Shown here piece by piece: positions 7,712 to 17,609 of a DNA stretch of 64,000 bases (positions are counted from its first letter, which is position 1; each line of letters opens with the position of its first letter). The translations under genes and the position numbers were made by a program. The notes beneath the pieces are model-generated. The model saw only the letters and a program-made list of their open reading frames with translations. It did no database searches and was not told the DNA's origin. The stretch is taken from the NCBI RefSeq assembly GCF_000797515.1, contig NZ_JSBN01000031.1, forward strand, positions 62,001-126,000, written 5' to 3'. This DNA comes from Sphingomonas sp. Ant H11 (GTDB lineage: Bacteria; Pseudomonadota; Alphaproteobacteria; Sphingomonadales; Sphingomonadaceae).

Positions 7712-10700
7712 ATGGCAAAAACCACGCTGAAATCGCTGTCGGATGCATTGGCCGTCCGGTTGACCAAAGGTGCGCTTCCGGGCGAATTGCAGGGGTTCGG
7801 CAAGACCGAGCGCGCGGATGCTGCGGCGTTTGTCGCCGCCACGGCCGAACGGCGCACGACCGGCGTTCCGAATATCGCGCTGGAGCCGCTGCCCGGCACC
7901 GACCCGCGCCGACGGATGCGGCTGGCCATCGTCAATGACGACATGCCCTTCCTGGTCGATTCGATCGCCGCGACGATCGGCAGCCACGACATTGCAATCG
8001 ACCGCATCATCCACCCCGTCGTGTGCGTAAGCCGCGATTCGGACGGGGCGCTGGTCAGCGTCGACGACAAGGGTTCGCCCGAATCGATGATCTATATCGA
8101 GCTGGAGCGTGCCGATGCGCGCGAACGGCGCGATTTGATCGCCGCACTGGAACGCAATCTGGCCGATGTGCGCGCAGCGGTGGGAGACTGGCAGGCGCTG
8201 CAGGATGCGATGGCGGCGGACATCGCCACGCTGCCCGCCGGGGAAGGTGCCGCCTTGCTGTTCTGGCTGCTCGACCAGAAGTTCACGCTGCTGGGCCATG
8301 AATTGTGGATCGGCCGGAGCGAGACCGCGCTTGGCATTGCCCGCAACCCGCGCGCGGTGCCGATCCTGGCCGAAGCCTCGCGCACGCTCGCGATGGAATG
8401 GTTCGCCAAGGGCGGGCAAGCGCCCTTGCTGCTCAAATCCAACCTGATTTCGGGCGTGCATCGCCACGTCCCGCTCGATCTGGCGGTCGTGCCGGTTCGC
8501 GACAAGGACCAGATCGTCGGCCTGTCGATCCACGCCGGTCTGTGGACCAGCAGCGCGCTGAATGCGGCCCCGCAGGATGTGCCGGTATTGCGCGAACGGC
8601 TCGCGGCGCTCGAGGCGAAGTTCGGTTTCGATCCCAAGGGCCATACCGGCAAGGCGCTCACCCACGCGCTGGCCGGTTTGCCGCATGACCTGGTCATCGC
8701 CTTTACGCCCGATGCGCTCGAGGATGTCGCGCTTACCGCGATGTCGCTCGCGGACCGCCCGCGCCCGAAGCTGCGGCTGGTGCGCAGCGTGCTCGGTCGG
8801 CATCTGTTCGCGTTCGTTTGGCTGCCCCGCGACGACCTGACCACCGCGCGCCGCACTGCGATCGGCGACATGCTGGCGGAGGCGGCCAAGGCGAGCGTGC
8901 TCAACTGGTCGATCGAAGTCGACGACACGATTGCGCTGATTCGCTTCACGCTCGATCTGCGCGAGGGCGGCGTGCTGCCCGATACCGACGCTCTCGACAC
9001 GCGGATCGCGCGGATGGTGCGCGGCTGGGTGCCGGCGGTCGAGGCGGCGCTGGTCGAACAGACCGATGCGGCGCGCGCCGCACGGCTTGCCCTGAAACAT
9101 GCCGCCAATTTCCCGGCGGGCTATCGCAATGCCAACACTGCCGAGGAGGCCGCGCGCGACATCGTGCGGCTGGCGCGGCTGGAAACCGCAGCCGATCGCT
9201 CGGTGCGGATGTATCGCGACGAACGCGGCGCGGCGCGGCTGAAAATCTATCGTCTGGGCGGGGCGCTGGCACTGTCGGATGCGGTGCCGGTGCTGGAGAA
9301 TTTCGGCTTCCGCGTGATCGAGGAATTGCGACCGCGCTGATCGGCGACGAACAGGGTTTTGTGCATGAATTTCTGGTCGAGGCGGCGGGCGTGCGCTTGT
9401 CAGCCGACACCAGCGTGCTGGAAAATGCGATCCAGGCTGTGCTGGAGGGCAAGGCCGAAAACGATGCGTTCAATCGCCTGATCGTCGATGCCGACATGGC
9501 ACCGGCATCGGTCGTGCTGTTCCGCGCATGGTTCCGCTATCTGCGCCAGGCGGGACTGACCTATGGTCTGGTTACGGTGGTCGACGCGCTGCGGCGCGCG
9601 CCGAAGGTGGCCGCCGCGCTGATCGAGCGCTTCGCTGTTGCGCATGATCCGGCACGCAAGCGCCGTGACATCGCCGCCGCCGACGCCGCGATCGATACCG
9701 GGCTCGACGCGGTTTCCGCGATCGACGACGACCGCATCCTGCGCTCGCTGCGCAGCGTCATCGCCGCAACGCTGCGCACCAACGCTTTTGCCCCCGCTGG
9801 CCAGGCGGCGCTGGCGTTCAAGCTCGACAGTCACCTCGTTCCCGGCCTGCCCGCGCCCGTGCCATGGCGCGAAATCTGGGTCTATTCGCCGCGGATCGAA
9901 GGCATCCACTTGCGCGCCGGGCCAGTGGCACGTGGCGGCTTGCGCTGGTCTGACCGGCGCGACGACTTCCGCACCGAAATCCTGGGCCTGATGAAGGCGC
10001 AGCGCGTCAAGAATGCCGTGATCGTACCGACCGGTGCCAAGGGTGGCTTCTACCCCAAGCAATTGCCGCCTGCGTCCAATCGCGATGCCTGGCTGGCCGA
10101 GGGCACCGAAAGCTACCGTGTGTTCATCCGGGCGCTGCTGTCGATCACCGACAATATCGTCGAGGGCGCGGTGGTGCATCCGGCCGACGTCGTCATCCAC
10201 GATGGCGACGACCCCTATTTCGTCGTCGCCGCCGACAAGGGCACGGCGACCTTTTCCGACGTCGCCAATGCGATTGCGCTCGAACACCATTTCTGGCTGG
10301 GCGACGCCTTCGCCAGCGGCGGCTCGGTCGGCTATGACCACAAGGCGATGGGCATCACCGCCAAGGGCGCGTGGGTCAGCGTCCAGCGCCACTTCGCCGA
10401 GCGCGGGGTGGACGTGCAGACGCAACCGATCCGCGTCGTCGGCTGCGGCGACATGTCGGGCGACGTGTTCGGCAACGGCATGTTGCTGAGCCAGACGCTC
10501 AAGATCGTCGCGGCGTTCGACCATCGCCATATCTTCCTCGATCCCGATCCCGACCCCGCCGCAAGCTGGGCCGAGCGGGCGCGCATGTTCGCCCTGCCCC
10601 GTTCGAGCTGGGCGGATTACGACGCCTCGCTCATCTCCAAGGGCGGCGGCGTGTTCCCGCGCACCGACAAGATCATCAAGCTGTCCAAACAAGTGCGCGC

Positions 10701-12315
10701 GGCGCTTGGCATCGAGGCAAGCGAAATGGAACCGGGCGCGCTGATCTCGGCGATCCTGAAGGCCCCAGTCGACCTGATCTGGTTCGGCGGCATCGGCACC
10801 TATGTGAAGGCGCGCGCCGAGAACAATATCGCGGTCGGCGATCCCGCCAATGATCGGCTGCGCGTCGACGCCGAGGATCTGCGCGCCACCGCGATCGGCG
10901 AAGGCGCGAACCTGGGTGTCACCCAGGCCGCGCGCATCGCCTTTTCGGCACGCGGCGGGCGCATCAACACCGACTTCATCGACAATTCGGCCGGCGTCGA
11001 TTGTTCGGACAATGAGGTCAACATCAAGATCGCGCTTAACCGCGAGATGATCGAAGGCCGCCTCGGCTATGACAAGCGCAACACCTTCCTCGCCGGGATG
11101 ACCGACGATGTCGCGCATCTCGTGCTGGAAGATAACCGCCTGCAAACGCTCGCGCTGTCGATCGCCGAGAGCGATGGCGCGCGCGACGTGCCGAGCTATG
11201 TCCGCTTGATCGAGATTTTCGAGGCAGGCGGTTCGCTCGATCGCGCGGTCGAGGGGCTGGCCGGCAATGACGACCTGTTGCGGCGCGCCGCCGAAGGGCG
11301 CGGGCTCACCCGGCCTGAACTCGCCGTACTGCTGGCGACCGCCAAGCTCGCCCTGCAGGCATCGATCGAGAAAGCGGGCCTCGGTCTCGATCCCGAGTTA
11401 CTGCCCGATCTCCACGCCGCCTTCCCGCCTGCAATGCGCAAGAAGTTCGGTGCGGCGATCGACCAGCACCGGCTGCGCGGCGAAATCGTCGCCACCAAGC
11501 TCGCCAACCGCATCGTCAACCGCATGGGCGTGCTCTACCCGTTCGAACTCGCCGAGGAAGAAGGCGCGGCGATGAGCGACATCGCGGCGATGTTCGTCGT
11601 CGCCGAACGCCTGTTCGACTTACCGACCTTGTGGCGCGAGATCGAAACGGCGGCGATGCCCGAAAATGCGCGCATTGCCTTGTTCGACGAAGTTGCGGTC
11701 GCAACGCGCTCGCAAATTGCCGATCTGCTGCGTGTCACGCGCAGTGGCACCGGGCCGGGCGCGGCGCTCGCGCGGCTCAGCAAGGGCATTGCCCAGCTCG
11801 ACAAGCAGACCAAGGCATTGCTGCTCGAAGAAGCCAGCGCGCAGAGCGCCCGCATCGCCGTCACTCTGGAAACGGCGGGGGCACCCAAGAAGCTGGTGCA
11901 GAAGGTCGTGCGCCTGTTCGAACTCGACGGCGCGGTCGGCCTGGCCGATCTCGGCGAGCGGCTGGGCCTGAACGAGACCGTGTTGACGCGCGCCTTCACC
12001 CGGCTCGGCCAGGCGCTGGGGCTGGATTGGGCGCAGGCCCATGCCGCGCGCATTTCGTCGAGCGATCCGTGGGAACGCTTGCTGATCGCAGGCCTCGCCC
12101 GCGACTTCCAGCAGTTGCGGCTGGAATTTCTCGGGCGCGGCGCGAGCGGCAGCGACGCGGATCCGCAGGCGCTGGTCGAGACGTGGCTGGCCGACAATGC
12201 CGGGCGCGTCGGCCAGTTCAAGGCGGTGGTCGACCGCGCCCGCATGGCCCCTGCACCCAATGCGGCGATGCTGGCGCAGATTGCGGGTCAGGCGCGGGTA
12301 CTGCTGGGTCGGTAA
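7712..12315 (+). CDS. gdh: NAD-specific glutamate dehydrogenase, large type (one frameshift)
   Basis: Oxidises glutamate to 2-oxoglutarate and ammonium with NAD+, a catabolic role in the cytoplasm. This is the large GDH-180 class, about 1534 residues once corrected, against roughly 1500-1650 for the family. The N-terminal regulatory region is in one frame up to ENFGFRVIEEL. The frame breaks at 9329-9330, and restoring one C gives LPTALIGDEQGFVHEF, as expected. The catalytic domain follows, with PTGAKGGFYPKQ near residue 772 and the FGGIGTYVK and EGANLG segments. The length minus one indel is a multiple of three. I treat it as one gene with a probable sequencing error. The ATG at 7712 starts MAKTTLKSL; an upstream in-frame start at 7658 lacks support. 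Confidence 0.93.
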
Positions 12316-12321
12316 ACCGGT

Positions 12322-12346
12322 GATCCTCCCCGTGCCGGGGAGGATC
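12322..12346. terminator. Hairpin between convergent genes
   Basis: An 11-bp perfect inverted repeat (GATCCTCCCCG at 12322-12332 and its complement at 12336-12346) with a 3-base loop. It lies exactly between the stop of gdh and the stop of the convergent PepSY gene and overlaps the latter's stop codon. There is no T-tract, so it may act as a bidirectional transcript end or 3' stabiliser rather than a textbook terminator. Confidence 0.6.
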
Positions 12347-13433
12347 AGGCCCGCGCCCGCTGCCGCGCCTTCAGTTGCGCCCGCCAGCCCCGCGCGCGCC
12401 ACCACATGATGATTCCGGTCACCGCCAGGATCGCGGGCAACAGCCCGCCCAGGAAGATCACGATCTGCCACACCAGCCCCATCCGGGTGCCGTCGTGGAT
12501 TCGCCGCATCGTGCGCGCGAACGGTTCGGGCGCGGCGCGGGTCGCCTCGGTCGCGCCATTCCGATCATCGATCGCAACGCCGCGTGCTTCATGCGCAAAG
12601 CCGACCTTCCACATCGGTTTCTGATCGGTCGGCCATTCCACTTTGGACACCTCGCCCGGTACCGCCGCCCGCGCGCTGGCGATCACTGTAGCAAGCGCGA
12701 GGCCCGGCTGCGCCAGCGGCACCGGGCGCGGTGCATTCGGCCGCATTCCCGCCGCCGGGCCGCCACCGCCAAAGACTTGCGGGAAGGAAATCCACGCCCC
12801 CGTCAGTGACAGCACGAACAGCGGCAACGCGATCCAGAAGCCGAGCAAATGATGCAGATTGGTGTCGGTGTTGCGGTGCCGCCGCCAGCGCAAGCCGCGT
12901 ACCCAGCGCCCCACCGTCGGCCACCACAGCCATAGCCCCGATACGCACGACAGCAGCATCGCGACGCCGATCCAGCCAACCACCTGCCGCCCAACGCCCG
13001 GAATGAGCATCGACCCGTGGATCATGTGCAGCGTGCGGATCAGACCGCTCCCGCTATTGGCAAAATCCAGCACGCGCGCGCTCGGCGGATCGAGCCAGAC
13101 CGTCTTGCGCGGCGGCGGACCTTGGACCCGCATGCCCTTGCCCGCGAGGCTCGCCGAAACGACGACCGGTTCGCCCGGCGCATCCGGCAGCGTCAGTGCC
13201 GCAATGCGGTCCCCCGGCTCGAGTACCCCGCGCGCGGCCGCAACGTAACGCTGCGGGTCCAGCGTGTTGCTGCCGCTGGTCGCATAGCGTTGCGGGTTGA
13301 GCGCATGGTCGAGCGCTTCGTCCCACACCAGCGCAGCCCCAGTCAGCGAGAGTGGGATGATGAGGATCGCGAGGGTCAGGCCGATCCATTTATGAACCTG
13401 AAACCAGGCGTTGCGCAGACCGATCTTGCTCAT
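12345..13433 (-). CDS. PepSY-associated TM domain protein (iron-operon type)
   Basis: An inner-membrane protein of about 362 residues, starting [20 protein letters not shown]. It has four main transmembrane regions (near residues 15-40, 130-175, 195-225 and 325-350) around periplasmic PepSY-type segments. Conserved histidines in VHKWIG and LRTLHMIHGS fit the heme- or metal-linked reductase-like proteins that accompany siderophore receptors. It is the last gene of the receptor/SEL1/PiuC operon: its ATG shares one base with the piuC stop (TGATG) and has GGAGG upstream. This suggests a role in releasing or reducing siderophore iron, which is inference. Confidence 0.87.
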   Translation of the reverse strand: MSKIGLRNAWFQVHKWIGLTLAILIIPLSLTGAALVWDEALDHALNPQRYATSGSNTLDPQRYVAAARGVLEPGDRIAALTLPDAPGEPVVVSASLAGKGMRVQGPPPRKTVWLDPPSARVLDFANSGSGLIRTLHMIHGSMLIPGVGRQVVGWIGVAMLLSCVSGLWLWWPTVGRWVRGLRWRRHRNTDTNLHHLLGFWIALPLFVLSLTGAWISFPQVFGGGGPAAGMRPNAPRPVPLAQPGLALATVIASARAAVPGEVSKVEWPTDQKPMWKVGFAHEARGVAIDDRNGATEATRAAPEPFARTMRRIHDGTRMGLVWQIVIFLGGLLPAILAVTGIIMWWRARGWRAQLKARQRARA

Positions 13434-14116
13434 CACACCTCCGCCCACTGGCGCAACAAATTGTGGTAGACACCGGTCAGCCGGACGACCTCGCTGTCCC
13501 CCTGCCCCAGCCGCGCGCCGACCGACTGGATCGCGGTGTCGAGATCGAGCAGCGTGGCGCGCGCTTCGTTGTTGCGGATCATCGACTGGATCCAGAAGAA
13601 GCTGGCGACGCGCGCGCCGCGCGTTACCGGCGCGACATGGTGCAGGCTCGACGCCGGATAGAGCACCATCTGCCCGGCCGGCAGCTTCACCCGCTGCTCG
13701 CCAAACTGCATCTGGACGACGAGTTCGCCACCGTCATAGCTGTCGGGATCGGCGAGGAAGAGCGTCGCCGACAAATCGCTACGAATGCGGAAGTCGCTGC
13801 CGCGGCGGATACGGATTGCGGTGTCGACATGCGCGCCGAAGCCGTCGCCCGGCGCATAGCGGTTGAACAGCGGCGGAAACACCTTGAGCGGCAGCGCAGC
13901 GGCCACGAACAGCGGCGAGGCGGCGAGCGCGTCGAGCACCATCGCCCCGCCGCGCCGCGCCGCCTCCGAATCCTCGGGCAGTTGCGCATTGTGCTTGGCC
14001 AATGCCGACTGGTTGCCCGAGGTATCGTTCCCGTCGATCCATTGCGCGGTATCGATCAGCGCGCGCACTTCCGCGACCTGGGTCGCGCTCAGCATATCGG
14101 GAATGACGGTCAGCAT
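13433..14116 (-). CDS. piuC: Fe(II)/2-oxoglutarate dioxygenase, PiuC type
   Basis: A 227-residue PKHD-type hydroxylase. The iron triad is visible as H96 and D98 in GAHVDTAIR and a histidine in SSLHHVAPV, followed by R169 for 2-oxoglutarate binding. PiuC proteins lie beside catecholate siderophore receptors and are linked to iron uptake, possibly by modifying siderophores; the substrate is not established. The length is normal for the family. The start overlaps the end of the SEL1 gene by seven bases and the stop overlaps the start of the PepSY gene, so the four genes form a tight operon read from the TonB receptor. Confidence 0.93.
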   Translation of the reverse strand: MLTVIPDMLSATQVAEVRALIDTAQWIDGNDTSGNQSALAKHNAQLPEDSEAARRGGAMVLDALAASPLFVAAALPLKVFPPLFNRYAPGDGFGAHVDTAIRIRRGSDFRIRSDLSATLFLADPDSYDGGELVVQMQFGEQRVKLPAGQMVLYPASSLHHVAPVTRGARVASFFWIQSMIRNNEARATLLDLDTAIQSVGARLGQGDSEVVRLTGVYHNLLRQWAEV

Positions 14117-14834
14117 GATGCAGCGGTCCTGAGGGCTTGCACGCCACGTTTGCGCAGCGCGGGGATATCGGATGTCGCCAGCCAGGCCGCTGCCTTCTCG
14201 ACAAAGGCCGGGGTCGCTGTCGCGCCGCGCGGCGAAGCCAGTTCAGTGCTTCGTCGATCCCACCCTTGGCAGCCAGCATACGGGCGTGGTTGAAGGCACC
14301 CCGGAAATCACCGCCGTGCGCCGCGCGGGCATAGCAGGTTGCCGCCTTGGCAAGATCGCGCGGCACGACCCAGCCATCTTCATGAAAGCTGCCGACGAAA
14401 TTGATCGCCTTGGCATTGCCAAGCGCCGCCGCCTTGCAGAACCACTCCAGCGCCAGCGGCTTGTCCTCGGTCACGCCCTGCCCGAGCGCGAGCAGCGTCG
14501 CATAATTGTACATCCCCCAATCGAGCCCGCGCTCGGCGGCGATGCGATAACACGCTGCCGCGCGCGCCTTGTCGGGCGCGGTGCCCCAGCCGAGATCGTA
14601 GCACCGCCCGACCATGTTGATCGCCATCAGGTGATGCTGCGCCGCCGCCTTGACGAACCAACCCAGCGCGGCGGGCGCATCCTGCGCCACACCCGTGCCG
14701 TCGAGCAGCAATTGACCGTACAGCGCCTGCGCCTCGGCCACCCCGCCTTCGGCGCACTCGCGCAGGAAGGCGGCGCGCTCTTCCGGCGATCCGGACAGGC
14801 GCGCGGCGATCTCCGCTTCCGACAGCGCGATCAA
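14110..14834 (-). CDS. SEL1-repeat (TPR-like) protein, one frameshift
   Basis: A protein of about 241 residues made of SEL1-type helical repeats with the A-x-x-x-Y/W-x-x-K-A-A pattern (e.g. [59 protein letters not shown]). Such repeats mediate protein contacts. The likely start is TTG at 14834, overlapping the receptor stop (TTGA); the next residues read [12 protein letters not shown]. Near 14226 the frame breaks. Adding one base restores [19 protein letters not shown] and a stop at 14110 overlapping the piuC start, exactly the spacing expected for an operon. Found in the same position beside PiuC in related iron operons; its direct role is unknown. Confidence 0.78.
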
Positions 14835-17293
14835 AACGCCACCTTCACCGTGCCGAACACGGTACGACCGGGCGCGATCGACGCATAATGGCTGGTGTAA
14901 GTCTGCGTGAAATAGACCTTGTCGGTCAGGTTCTGCGCGTTGACCGACAGTTCCAGCCGATCGTTGAGCTTGAACCGCGCCTGCGCGTCGAAGCGCCAAT
15001 AGCTGGGGATGCCGCGCGTCAAGATCTTCGTCGCAGGATTGACCGTGATCACCCCAGCCGCAGTCTGCGTGGCCGTGCGATTGTCGGCATAGCCGCCATT
15101 CTGCTTGTCCATGTAATAGGCCCCGCCGCCGATCGAGAGGCGTTTGGTGACTTCATAATTGGTCGACAGAGTGAAGCTGTTGCGCGCCGTCTGCGGTACG
15201 TCCTTCCCGGTGTTGACCGAGGGCACCAGCACCGTCGTTGCCTTCGCCGCGCCGTTTGCCGCCACCGTCAGTGCGGTGAAACCGCCATCGACGATCTTGG
15301 CATCGAGGAAAGTATAGCCGCCGAACACCGTCCAGCCCGGCAGCACGGTGCCGCTGGCGGTGAGTTCAACGCCGCGAATGCGTGTCGAACCAAGATAAGC
15401 GATGTTGTTATTGGCATCGGTCACGCGGGCATTGGCAATGTCGGTCTGGAACACTGCCAGGCCCAGCGCCAGCTTCTCGCCGAACAGGCTCGCCTTCGCG
15501 CCGACCTCATACGACTTGGTCTTTTGTACCTTTAGCGAATCGAGCACGTTCGCGGTCGCTGTGGTGGTCGGCAACGCATTGTCCTCGCGCCCCTCGCCGA
15601 GCAGGCTGTTGGGCGGTGTCGCGGCGGTGGCGTAGCTCGCATAGACGCTGGTTTCCTTGGTCGGTTTGAACACCAGCCCGGCCTGCCAGTTGAACAGCTC
15701 GTCGGTGCGCGAGAAGCGGAACGCGGTGGTCGCATTGGCCGCCTGCCCCGGCGTGATCCGCGAGGTGAAGCGGTCATAGCGCGCGCCGACGTTGAGGATC
15801 AGCGAGGGCAGCAACGTGATCGAATCGAACCCGTAAAGCGCCTGGGTTTCGGCGTCGTTCTGTGTCTCTTCCAGCGGCAGCGAGCGCACGATCGGCGACG
15901 CGGTGGTCGAGGTGTCGCTGGCGTAATTGACCCAGGGGTCATTCGGATTGGCCGAAAAGATGCTCGCGCAATAATAACGCGCAACGGTGGCGGTGCTGCA
16001 GCGCGGGGAGATGGTCGAGCCGCTGGACAGGATCTCGACCCCACTGGAATTGAGATAACCGCGCGTGACATAGGTGCCGCGCCGCGCCTTTTCCCACGAC
16101 ACTTCGGCACCAACCGCAAAATCATGCTTGATCGTACCGGTGTTGAAGCTGCCCGACAGATCGAGCTGGTCGATGATGCTTTCGGCATAGCTGTAGCGCG
16201 TGTTCGAGCGCCGCCACACTTGCCCGCTGCCATAGACGTTGCCGGTCGAATCGTCGGGCAAGGTGTAGATATAGGCCTGGCTGTCATGGCTGAAACGCGC
16301 GGTGTTGCGCAGCGTCACCCCGCCAAAATCATGCTCGACCCGCACCGTCGCCTGGTCGGTGGTGCTATCGCGGAAATCGCGGCTGGTGAGACCATAAAAG
16401 GTCGAGCGCCCCACGTAGCCGGTCTGCCCGGTGGCGGTGGTGATTTGCCCAAGCGCCGGTTCGGTGCGGATTGCGCCCGTCCCGGGCGCATTGGCGATCG
16501 TGTAGAGATAGGGAATGCCGCTATCGGGCAATTCGTGACTCTCGAGGCGATAATAGCCGACGGTCAGCCGCGTTGGCGTGCCAAGCCCGATTGTGAAGCT
16601 GGGGGCCACACCCCAGCGCCGTTGATAGATGGCATCGCGTCCCGCGACATCCTGGTCGTGCCACATGCCTTCGATGCGGAAGGCCGCCGTATCGCTGAGC
16701 TTGAGGTTGAGATCCCCGACGATGCGCTTGTAATCGGCATTGCCATAGCTGCCCGCGATCGAGCCAAAGGTACGCGCTTGCGGCAATTTGGTCAGGATGT
16801 TGATCGTCCCACCTGCGCTGCCGCGCCCGCCGAGCGTGGAATCCGACCCGCGCACGATCTGCACCGAATCGATCGCGAACACTTCGCGCGTCTGTGAGGC
16901 CAGGTCGCGCACCCCGTCGACATAAATCGAGCCCTGGCTGTCAAAGCCGCGGATGAACGGCCGGTCCCCGATCGGGTTGCCGCCCTCAGCCGCACCGAAG
17001 GTGATGCCGGGCACGGTGCGCAGCGCATCCTGCAACGTCGTCGAACCGGTTTGTTCGATCACCGACTTGTCGAGCACCACGATCGACTTGGGCGTGTCGA
17101 CGATCGGCGCGACCAATTTGGGGTCAGCGGGGCGACGCTCGTGGATGCCGTTGACGATGATATCGGCCTTGCGCTCCGGATCCTCATCATTGGCGGGGGG
17201 CGGCGCGACATCGTTGGCGAAGGCCGGAAAACTGGCAAACGCCCCGACACAGGACAAAGCGAGATAAGCGGGCTTGCGAACGGCGTGTGACAA
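14831..17293 (-). CDS. TonB-dependent siderophore receptor, Fiu-like
   Basis: An outer-membrane receptor of 820 residues, normal for the family. A signal peptide ends near AFASFPAFA, followed by a plug domain (PKSIVVLDKSVIEQTGSTTL, then VPGITFGAAEGGNPIGDRP and IVRGSDSTLGGRGSAGGT) and a 22-strand-type barrel ending in aromatic Phe (GTVKVAF). It imports ferric catecholate-type siderophores using TonB energy; the specific ligand is inferred from similarity to Fiu. The start is TTG at 17293, with AAGGGG about eight bases upstream. Two Fur-like palindromes lie 34-76 bases upstream, so iron repression is likely. It is the first gene of the operon continuing through SEL1, PiuC and PepSY. Confidence 0.92.
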   Translation of the reverse strand: MSHAVRKPAYLALSCVGAFASFPAFANDVAPPPANDEDPERKADIIVNGIHERRPADPKLVAPIVDTPKSIVVLDKSVIEQTGSTTLQDALRTVPGITFGAAEGGNPIGDRPFIRGFDSQGSIYVDGVRDLASQTREVFAIDSVQIVRGSDSTLGGRGSAGGTINILTKLPQARTFGSIAGSYGNADYKRIVGDLNLKLSDTAAFRIEGMWHDQDVAGRDAIYQRRWGVAPSFTIGLGTPTRLTVGYYRLESHELPDSGIPYLYTIANAPGTGAIRTEPALGQITTATGQTGYVGRSTFYGLTSRDFRDSTTDQATVRVEHDFGGVTLRNTARFSHDSQAYIYTLPDDSTGNVYGSGQVWRRSNTRYSYAESIIDQLDLSGSFNTGTIKHDFAVGAEVSWEKARRGTYVTRGYLNSSGVEILSSGSTISPRCSTATVARYYCASIFSANPNDPWVNYASDTSTTASPIVRSLPLEETQNDAETQALYGFDSITLLPSLILNVGARYDRFTSRITPGQAANATTAFRFSRTDELFNWQAGLVFKPTKETSVYASYATAATPPNSLLGEGREDNALPTTTATANVLDSLKVQKTKSYEVGAKASLFGEKLALGLAVFQTDIANARVTDANNNIAYLGSTRIRGVELTASGTVLPGWTVFGGYTFLDAKIVDGGFTALTVAANGAAKATTVLVPSVNTGKDVPQTARNSFTLSTNYEVTKRLSIGGGAYYMDKQNGGYADNRTATQTAAGVITVNPATKILTRGIPSYWRFDAQARFKLNDRLELSVNAQNLTDKVYFTQTYTSHYASIAPGRTVFGTVKVAF

Positions 17294-17326
17294 AGTGTGA
17301 TCCCCTTGAAGATGGAGATCGGCTAT

Positions 17327-17341
17327 TGCGAGTCACTCGCA
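17327..17341. promoter_or_regulatory. Fur-like palindrome 1
   Basis: TGCGAGTCACTCGCA is a perfect 7-1-7 inverted repeat, 34 bases upstream of the receptor start. It has the same form as palindrome 2 and resembles the TGC-N-A-N-T-N-A-TN-GCA class of alphaproteobacterial Fur sites. Confidence 0.7.
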
Positions 17342-17354
17342 TTGTCAACGCTAT

Positions 17355-17369
17355 TGCGATTTATTCGCA
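17355..17369. promoter_or_regulatory. Fur-like palindrome 2
   Basis: TGCGATTTATTCGCA shares the TGCGAnTnAnTCGCA pattern with palindrome 1 and starts 28 bases from it. It overlaps the stop codon of the upstream RHH gene (17361-17363), so the receptor promoter region begins within the preceding gene. Confidence 0.7.
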
Positions 17370-17609
17370 TTTTTGCGCCGCCAACACCCAGCTTCGCAAA
17401 GCGCTGGCAAGGTTGGGGGGATCGTCCGCAAGGATCCGCACCGAATCGATTTGCGCGATCAACGCGTTGAGCGGCAGCAGGCGCATTTCCGCCTGCTCCT
17501 CCAGCGCACGCCAGAAGATCGGCTCCAGACTGATCGACGTTGGGTGTCCGGCAATGGTAACGGAACGCTTGACCGGGCCGATAAACCCGCCCGGCGGCGC
17601 TTCAACCAC
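17361..17609 (-). CDS. Ribbon-helix-helix (RHH_4) domain protein
   Basis: A small protein of about 82 residues with the RHH_4 pattern: a beta segment [20 protein letters not shown], then two helices including [17 protein letters not shown]. The family is common in alphaproteobacteria and presumed to bind DNA. Its start lies inside the last eight bases of cobT, so it is co-transcribed with it. The stop lies within the second Fur-like palindrome of the receptor operon. No target is known; a link to either neighbour is only positional. Confidence 0.8.
   Translation of the reverse strand: MVEAPPGGFIGPVKRSVTIAGHPTSISLEPIFWRALEEQAEMRLLPLNALIAQIDSVRILADDPPNLASALRSWVLAAQKCE

Noticed and set aside
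7520..11145. Long minus-strand frames (526 and 581 codons) opposite gdh
   Set aside because: Shadows of the glutamate dehydrogenase, rich in Arg, Gly and His without domains.
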